A stretch of 11,235 bases of DNA from CAZNPW01 sp964575185 (GTDB lineage Bacteria; Pseudomonadota; Alphaproteobacteria; Rhodobacterales; Rhodobacteraceae). Shown here piece by piece: positions 6,806 to 11,235 of the stretch. The position numbers were made by a program, and so were the translations under genes. Within the stretch, counting starts at the first letter, position 1. Every line of letters begins with the position of its first letter. The notes below the pieces were generated by a model, which worked only from the letters and a program-made list of their open reading frames with translations, searched no databases and was not told where the DNA came from. The stretch is taken from contig CAZNPW010000077.1 of the NCBI GenBank assembly GCA_964575185.1, forward strand, positions 1-11,235, in the 5' to 3' direction.

Positions 6806-8355
6806 TCAGCCCTCGGTGCCGGTCGCCGGTTCGTCCGCGACGGGATCGACCTTGAAGCTGCGCAGGATAAAGTCGGGGACGTGGTCGCCCATGCCCACGA
6901 CGCGCGGCCCGCGATCCTCGCGGCGGTCGTCGCGGCGCGGCTCGGACGGGCGCTCGCTGCGCCGGGCTTCCGCCGCCTGCGCGTCGTCGCGGCGCGGTTC
7001 GGCCTCGGCGCGCGGCTCGGGCCGGGTTTCCGNNNNNNNNNNCGCGGCTCGACCTTGCGGTCGTCCCTCCGCGGCTCGCGGCGACGATCGTCGCGCGACG
7101 CCGCCCCGGGTCCATCCTCGCGGCGCGGGCCGCGGCTGCGGCCGTCGCTGCGCCCGCCGCTGCGCGACGAGCTGCGCGGCCGGTCTTCGCCCACGTCGTC
7201 GAGCGCGCCCTCAGGCACCTCGCCCGCCGGAATGTCCTTCTTGATGAGCGCCGTCACCGCCGCCAGGTACTTCGCGTCCGACGGCACCGCGAGCGTGATC
7301 GCCTTGCCCTGCCGCCCCGCGCGCCCGGTGCGGCCGATGCGGTGGACGTAATCCTCGGGGTGGCTCGGCACGTCGAAGTTGAACACGTGGCTCACCGCCG
7401 GGATGTCGAGGCCCCGCGCCGCCACGTCCGAGGCGACGAGCAGCCGCAGCGTCCCCTCGCGGAACGCGTCGAGCGTCCGCGTCCGCTGCGACTGGTCGAG
7501 GTCGCCGTGGATCGGCTCGGCGTCGAAGCCGTGCGACTTCAACGACTTGGCCACGACGTCCACGTCCATCTTGCGGTTGCAGAAGATGATCGCGTTGCGG
7601 CATCCCTCGCCCTCGGCCCGGACGATCGCCCGCAGCACCGCGCGCTTGGCGGCGAAGCTCTGGTCCTTGCGGGCGGGGGTGAAGGAGACCAGCCGCTGCT
7701 CGATCGTCTCGGACGCGGTGGCCTGGCGCGCGACCTCGATCTTGGCCGGGTTCTGCAGGAAGGTGTTGGTGATCCGCTCGATCTCGGGCGCCATTGTGGC
7801 GCTGAAGAACAGCGTCTGGCGGGTGAAGGGCGTCAGCTTGAAGATGCGCTCGATGTCGGGGATGAACCCCATGTCGAGCATCCGGTCGGCTTCGTCCACC
7901 ACCATGATCTGCACGCCGGTCAGCAGAAGCTTGCCGCGTTCGTAATGGTCCAGAAGCCGCCCCGGCGTCGCGATCAGCACGTCGACGCCGCGGTCGATCA
8001 GCTTGTCCTGCTCGCCGAAGGCGACCCCGCCGATCAAGAGCGCCTTGGTCAGCTTGGTATGGCTGGCGTAGGTGTCGAAGTTCTCGGCCACCTGGGCCGC
8101 GAGTTCGCGCGTCGGCGCGAGCACGAGGCTGCGCGGCATCCGCGCCCGGGCGCGCCCCTGGCCGAGCAGCGTGATCATCGGCAGCGTGAAGCTCGCCGTC
8201 TTGCCGGTGCCGGTCTGGGCGATCCCCAGCACGTCGCGCCCTTGCAGCGCGTGCGGGATGGCCTGGGCCTGGATCGGGGTCGGGGTCTCGTAACCCGCTT
8301 CGCTGACCGCGGTCAGCACGCGCGGGTCAAGCGCGAGGTCGGAAAACTTGGTCAT
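6806..8355 (-). CDS. DEAD-box ATP-dependent RNA helicase (RhlE-like), interrupted by an assembly gap
   Basis: This enzyme uses ATP to unwind RNA duplexes or remodel RNA-protein complexes. The conserved core is complete: Q motif around Gln28 (TPTPIQAQAIP), motif I AQTGTGKT (46-53), PTREL (81-85), TPGR (130-133), DEAD (154-157), SAT (185-187), ARGLD (313-317) and HRIGRTGR (338-345). From about residue 388 it becomes an Arg/Asp/Ser-rich, probably disordered tail. Residue 437 is the last before the run of N at 7033-7042. Beyond the gap the frame in phase with the core gives nonsense. A second frame gives 74 residues of the same charged character, ending GMGDHVPDFILRSFKVD and 12 more residues before TGA at 6806-6808. 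I take this as one intact gene of about 515 residues with a mis-sized gap. The start at 8355 is chosen for its AAGGA site; the open frame to 8475 has no family-like sequence. RhlE is a likely relative, but I do not assign the symbol. Confidence 0.9.
6926..7077 (-). repeat. EPRRDD-coding repeats in the helicase tail, flanking the gap
   Basis: Three copies of the hexapeptide EPRRDD are encoded at 7060-7077, 6983-7000 and 6926-6943 (- strand), all GC-rich and near-identical in DNA. The gap lies between the first and second copy, so short repeats and high GC probably caused the assembly break. The peptide segment is highly charged and likely unstructured, as is common for helicase RNA-binding tails. 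Confidence 0.6.
7033..7042. other. Assembly gap of 10 N with wrong length
   Basis: Ten unknown bases interrupt the helicase gene. Two bases of a broken codon are left on each side, so the frame closes only if the true length leaves remainder 2 on division by 3 (for example 8, 11 or 14, or much longer). Ten does not fit, so this is a placeholder. Confidence 0.9.
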
Positions 8356-8360
8356 CTGCG

Positions 8361-8365
8361 TCCTT
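8361..8365 (-). promoter_or_regulatory. Ribosome binding site of the DEAD-box helicase
   Basis: AAGGA on the - strand lies 5 bases before the ATG at 8355. It decides this start against the upstream in-frame ATG at 8475, whose extra 40 residues do not resemble the family. Confidence 0.65.
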
Positions 8366-8458
8366 GCAGGTGCGGTGCCGTCCGGCCCCGCACGGATGGG
8401 GTGGGACGCGGTATCCGGGCGCCCCGGCGTCAGTTCCCCCGGATGGGGATGACGGGCC

Positions 8459-8485
8459 GGTATCGCAGAATGCACGGAACGTCAA
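8459..8485 (-). promoter_or_regulatory. Weak candidate promoter of the DEAD-box helicase
   Basis: On the - strand a good -35 element TTGACG (8480-8485) is followed after 15 bases by TGC-GATACC (-10 hexamer at 8459-8464), a poor match with an extended TG. It sits about 100 bases before the helicase start, in the only sizeable non-coding stretch of the right half (8356-8558). Spacing is short and the -10 is weak, so this is a suggestion only. Confidence 0.3.
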
Positions 8486-8492
8486 GTTGACG
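8480..8492. promoter_or_regulatory. 13-base palindrome overlapping the candidate -35 (possible operator)
   Basis: CGTCAAGTTGACG is a perfect inverted repeat of two 6-base arms around one base. It lies 125-137 bases before the helicase start and covers the TTGACG proposed as -35. A dimeric regulator could bind here, but no second copy was seen in the window and chance is possible. Confidence 0.3.
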
Positions 8493-8526
8493 GCCGGTCA
8501 TCGGCGGACATGGTGACGGCATCGAC

Positions 8527-8541
8527 GCGGCCGCCGGCCGC
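8527..8541 (-). terminator. Weak candidate terminator behind the RTX gene
   Basis: A 6-base-pair GC stem with a three-base loop (GCGGCC, GCC, GGCCGC) lies 17 bases past the RTX stop on the - strand. An outer GTGACG/CGTCAC pair (8513-8518 and 8557-8562) could extend it into a larger imperfect structure that includes the stop codon. There is no T-tract. Confidence 0.25.
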
Positions 8542-8558
8542 CGGTCATGACGGCAGCG

Positions 8559-9989
8559 TCACAGCCAGAAGTCGCCCTCGGCCAGCACGAGGCCGCCCGC
8601 GACAAGGATCCGCATGTCGGCCACCCCGTCGCCGGTCGCGTCGACCTGCACCTCGCCCGCGACGACGCGCAGGCTCGCGGTGGTGCCGCCGACGAAGGCA
8701 TCGCCGCCCACATAGACCAGCGTGCCGGGCAGCAACGACAGGTCGATGAGGTCCTGGCCCACGGTGAAGTCGGCCACCGTATCGGGCGCGGATGGCCCGC
8801 TATCGGCGGCGGCGAGGAACCGGAACACGTCCGCCCACGCCCCGCCCGTCAGCGTGTCGGCCCCGCCCGCGCCGATCAGCAGGTCGTTGCCCGCCGCGCC
8901 GGTCAGGCGGTTGGCCCCGGCGTTTCCGGTCAGCGCATCCGACCCCTTGCCGCCGGTCAGGTTCTCGATCCCCGACAGAATGTCGGTGCCGCTGCCGGTC
9001 GCCTGCGCGACGGCCACGGCCAGGCTGACGAAAACGGCCCCGGTGGCCGATCCGTAGTCGGCCGTGTCGTTGCCGGTTCCGCCGGTCAGCGTGTCGTTGC
9101 CCTGCGTGGCGAACAGGATGTCGTTGCCCGCCCCGCCGTCCAGAAGGTCGCCCGCGCCGTCGTCGACCCCGGTGCCCGGTGCGGTCGCCCCGCGCAGGAT
9201 GTCGTTGCCGGTGCCGCCGTAGAGCGCGTCCGATCCGCGCCCGCCGGCCAGCGTGTCGTTGCCGCCATCGCCCCACAGGCGGTCGGCCGCGCCGTCGTCG
9301 AAGACGACGCCGCTGTTGTCCTGGCCGTAGACCTGGTCGTCGCCGTCGCCGCCGAACAGGCTGTCGGCCCCGTCGTCGCCCGCCACGATGTCGTTGTCGG
9401 CGTCGCCCCAGATGCGGTCGCGGCCCTCGCGCCCGGCCAGCAGGTCGCCGCCGGTGCCGCCGTAAAGCCTGTCGCCCGCCGACCCGCCCGTCACCTGGTC
9501 CTGCCCGTCGTCGGCGAAAAGCAGCGCCGCCACCGACCCGGCCTGCATCATGTCGTCGTCCGCACCGCCGCGCGCCGCCGCCCCGCTGGTGGCGATGATC
9601 CAGTCACGGCCCGCGTCGCCGAAGATCAGGCCCGGGCCCTGGATCGTGTCGTTGCCCCCGCCGCCGAACATCTGCGTCTCGCGCGCCGTCCCGGCATCGC
9701 CGAGCAGCACGTCGTTGCCAAGCCCGCCGTAGAGCAGCCCCGGCCCGGTCAGCAGGTCGCGGCCGGCCGCGCCCGTCAGCGTGTCGAACCCCGGCCCGCC
9801 GCGCAGCGTGTCGTTGCCGAAGCCGCCGAAGAGCGCATCGTTCCCCGCCCCGCCGGTAAGCGAGTCGTTCCCGCCGAGGCCCGACAGCCGGTCGTTCAGA
9901 AGCCGCCCGTTGATCGTGTCGGCCCCGGACGTGCCGACGAGCGTGTCGTTCCGCGCCACGCCGCCCCGGTCGCCGTTGATCAATGCCAT
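8559..9989 (-). CDS. RTX (hemolysin-type calcium-binding repeat) protein, probably secreted by a type I system
   Basis: The 476-residue acidic, Cys-free protein is built almost entirely of GGxGxDxL/I nonapeptides from about residue 12 to 387. Such repeats fold into a parallel beta-roll that binds Ca2+ outside the cell. The segment DYGSATGAVFVSLAVAV to TDILSGIENLTGG (about 311-347) is a familiar insert between RTX blocks. The C-terminus resembles serralysin-type and other RTX secretion ends: GGAWADVFRF, DTVADFTVGQDLIDLS, VDATGDGVADMRI and a final EGDFWL, which fits an uncleaved type I signal. There is no N-terminal signal peptide and no enzymatic domain: repeats begin at once after the start. 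The ATG at 9989 is chosen over in-frame ATGs at 10016 and 10109 because AGGGAG lies 8 bases before it. It follows prfC by 47 bases. No type I exporter genes are in view. Biological role unknown. Confidence 0.9.
   Translation of the reverse strand: MALINGDRGGVARNDTLVGTSGADTINGRLLNDRLSGLGGNDSLTGGAGNDALFGGFGNDTLRGGPGFDTLTGAAGRDLLTGPGLLYGGLGNDVLLGDAGTARETQMFGGGGNDTIQGPGLIFGDAGRDWIIATSGAAARGGADDDMMQAGSVAALLFADDGQDQVTGGSAGDRLYGGTGGDLLAGREGRDRIWGDADNDIVAGDDGADSLFGGDGDDQVYGQDNSGVVFDDGAADRLWGDGGNDTLAGGRGSDALYGGTGNDILRGATAPGTGVDDGAGDLLDGGAGNDILFATQGNDTLTGGTGNDTADYGSATGAVFVSLAVAVAQATGSGTDILSGIENLTGGKGSDALTGNAGANRLTGAAGNDLLIGAGGADTLTGGAWADVFRFLAAADSGPSAPDTVADFTVGQDLIDLSLLPGTLVYVGGDAFVGGTTASLRVVAGEVQVDATGDGVADMRILVAGGLVLAEGDFWL
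8835..9950 (-). repeat. RTX nonapeptide repeat array (27-base units)
   Basis: Imperfect 27-base units encode GGxGxD nonapeptides over about residues 14-385 of the RTX protein. The key Asp recurs every 9 residues at 15, 24, 33, 42, 51, 60, 69, 78, then 173 to 218, 236 to 263, 281 to 308, and 369, 378, 387. Between 93 and 164 the step is irregular (21, 15, 17, 18). On the + strand this appears as recurrent GTGTCGTTGCC-like words. Confidence 0.85.
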
Positions 9990-9997
9990 CCGAATCA

Positions 9998-10003
9998 CTC
10001 CCT
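9998..10003 (-). promoter_or_regulatory. Ribosome binding site of the RTX gene
   Basis: AGGGAG on the - strand lies 8 bases before the ATG at 9989 and fixes that start. The 47-base space to prfC holds no clear terminator. A lone TATCCT (10020-10025) could be a -10 but has no good -35, so read-through from prfC is the simpler source of transcription. Confidence 0.6.
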
Positions 10004-10036
10004 GAAAAATCTGCATCGCAGGATAGCGCGGATCGG

Positions 10037-11235
10037 TCAGACCATCATCTCCTTCGTGGCGGTCAGCCGGACCTCGGGATGGTCGCGCTCCACCCGGTCG
10101 ATGTCCCACTTCAGCCGCGTCAGGTAGACGAGGTCGCCGTCGTTGTCGGTGGCGATGTGCTGCCTGTTCGCCTGCGCGAACCGCTCGACCTCGACCTTCG
10201 GGCCGCCGACCCAGCGGGCGGAGGTGAACTGGCTCGCCTCGAAGCGGACGGGCAGGGCGTATTCCTGCTCGATCCGGCTGGCCAGCACCTCGAACTGCAG
10301 GGCGCCGACGACGCCGACGATGAAGCCCGACCCGATCATCGGCTTGAAGACCTTGGCCGCGCCTTCTTCGGCGAACTGCATCAGCGCCTTTTCCAGGTGC
10401 TTGGCCTTCATCGGATCGCCCGCGCGGACGCCCTGCAACAGCTCGGGCGCGAAGGACGGGATGCCGGTGAAGCGCAGGGCCTCGCCCTCGGTCAGTGCGT
10501 CGCCGATGCGCAGCTGCCCGTGGTTCGGGATGCCGATGATGTCGCCCGCCCAGGCCTCCTCGGCCAGCTCGCGGTCGGCGGCGAGGAACAAGACCGGGTT
10601 CGTCACCGCCATCGGCTTTTTCGACCGCACGTGGGTGAGTTTCATGCCGCGATTGAAGTGCCCCGAGGCCAGCCGCACGAAGGCCACGCGGTCGCGGTGC
10701 TTGGGGTCCATGTTCGCCTGGACTTTGAAGACAAAGCCGGAAACCGCTGATTCCTCGGCAGAAACCTGCCGCTCCACGGCCTTCTGCGGCTGCGGCTCCG
10801 GCCCGTATTCCCCGATTCCCGCCATCAGCTCGCGCACCCCGAAGGAGTTGATGGCCGAGCCGAACCAGATCGGCGTCATCGACCCGTTCAGCACCGACGC
10901 GCGGTCGAAGGCGGGCAGAAGTTCCCGCGCCATTTCAATCTCTTCGCGGAAGGTCTTCAGCAAATCAGCCGGCACATGCGCCGCTAGCGCCGGATCGTCC
11001 AGCCCTGCGATCTTCACCGACTCCGCCACCCGGTTGCGGTCGGCGCGGTCCATGATCTCCAGCCGGTCGTGCAGGATGTCGTAGGCCCCCACGAAGTCCC
11101 GCCCGACCCCGATCGGCCAGCTTGCAGGCGTCACGTCGATGGCGAGCGTTTCCTGGATCTCGTCGATGATCGCGAAGGTGTCGCGGCTCTCGCGGTCCAT
11201 CTTGTTGCAGAAGGTCAGGATCGGCAGGTCGCGCA
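10037..11235 (-). CDS. prfC: Peptide chain release factor 3, C-terminal part (5' end outside window)
   Basis: RF3 is a translational GTPase that removes RF1 or RF2 from the ribosome after peptide release. The window holds the last 398 residues; the frame runs off the right edge, so the P-loop, switch I and switch II regions lie beyond it. The fragment opens with RDLPILTFCNKMDRESRD, which carries the G4 guanine-specificity motif NKMD, followed by TPASWPIGVGRDFVGAYD, a stretch closely like E. coli RF3. An EF-Tu-like domain II follows (about VSGFVFKVQANMDPKHRDRVAF to GDIIGIPNHGQLRIGDAL). The RF3-type C-terminal domain is FVGVVGALQFEV-like (here FIVGVVGALQFEVLASRI) and ends in TKEMMV with TGA at 10037-10039. 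The wording of domains II and III separates it from EF-G. The RTX gene follows on the same strand after 47 bases. Secure apart from the missing 5' end. Confidence 0.96.
   Translation of the reverse strand, partial: RDLPILTFCNKMDRESRDTFAIIDEIQETLAIDVTPASWPIGVGRDFVGAYDILHDRLEIMDRADRNRVAESVKIAGLDDPALAAHVPADLLKTFREEIEMARELLPAFDRASVLNGSMTPIWFGSAINSFGVRELMAGIGEYGPEPQPQKAVERQVSAEESAVSGFVFKVQANMDPKHRDRVAFVRLASGHFNRGMKLTHVRSKKPMAVTNPVLFLAADRELAEEAWAGDIIGIPNHGQLRIGDALTEGEALRFTGIPSFAPELLQGVRAGDPMKAKHLEKALMQFAEEGAAKVFKPMIGSGFIVGVVGALQFEVLASRIEQEYALPVRFEASQFTSARWVGGPKVEVERFAQANRQHIATDNDGDLVYLTRLKWDIDRVERDHPEVRLTATKEMMV

Noticed and set aside
6628..7032. Helicase C-terminus read in phase through the N run to 6628
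   Set aside because: This reading runs antisense into rnj and loses the charged-tail pattern; another frame gives a tail matching the expected type with a stop at 6806.
8356..8475. N-terminal extension of the helicase to ATG 8475
   Set aside because: The 40 extra residues are Pro/Arg-rich and unlike the family, and a ribosome binding site sits before the ATG at 8355.
7342..8490. 382-residue + strand open frame opposite the helicase
   Set aside because: Antisense to all the conserved helicase motifs and without motifs of its own.
8835..9950. CRISPR-like or satellite repeat appearance
   Set aside because: The recurring words have a 27-base period, no uniform spacers, and translate as RTX nonapeptides.
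10020..10025. TATCCT as a -10 element for the RTX gene
   Set aside because: No acceptable -35 element is found 16-18 bases upstream, so it was not listed as a promoter.
9990..10109. Upstream starts of the RTX protein at 10016 and 10109
   Set aside because: The 10109 start overlaps the prfC end, and the only good ribosome binding site belongs to the ATG at 9989.
8547..10127. 526-residue + strand open frame opposite the RTX gene
   Set aside because: Its repetitive Ala/Val/Pro pattern is the mirror of the RTX repeats; the - strand reading has the family motifs, start signal and secretion end.

Overview
The window is very GC-rich and reads as ordinary chromosome of an alphaproteobacterium, most likely a member of the Rhodobacterales/Rhodobacteraceae. 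Three things point there: the end of a complex I operon running directly into birA, coaX and ribonuclease J; a biotin ligase without the DNA-binding domain; and the style of the NuoL Ala-rich linker and the DEAD-box helicase tail. The species cannot be told from the sequence alone.

Left half, + strand (1-6700): the 3' end of nuoL, then nuoM, nuoN, birA, coaX and rnj. They are separated by 3 bases, a 4-base ATGA overlap, an 11-base overlap, 18 bases and 10 bases, so they are probably one transcription unit. NuoL, NuoM and NuoN are the three antiporter-like proton-pumping subunits of NADH:quinone oxidoreductase. BirA attaches biotin to carboxylases, CoaX makes 4'-phosphopantothenate for coenzyme A, and RNase J degrades and matures RNA. 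The unit ends in a stem-loop at 6707-6726.

Right half, - strand (6806-11235), read right to left: prfC (peptide chain release factor 3, its N-terminal part lying beyond the window), then after 47 bases a 476-residue RTX (calcium-binding beta-roll) protein with a type I secretion-like C-terminus, then after about 200 bases a DEAD-box RNA helicase that converges on rnj. The helicase gene contains a run of 10 N at 7033-7042. The reading frame does not continue across this run, but the genuine C-terminus is clearly readable in another frame beyond it. The placeholder therefore has the wrong length, and the gene should not be called a pseudogene.

No RNA genes, insertion sequences, CRISPR arrays or attachment sites were seen. 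I found no convincing new multi-gene system. The parts most worth a second look are the effector-less RTX protein behind prfC with its partly one-faced repeat ladder, the short conserved-looking tail motif of the helicase, the 13-base palindrome in front of the helicase, and the convergent pairing of RNase J with a DEAD-box helicase.
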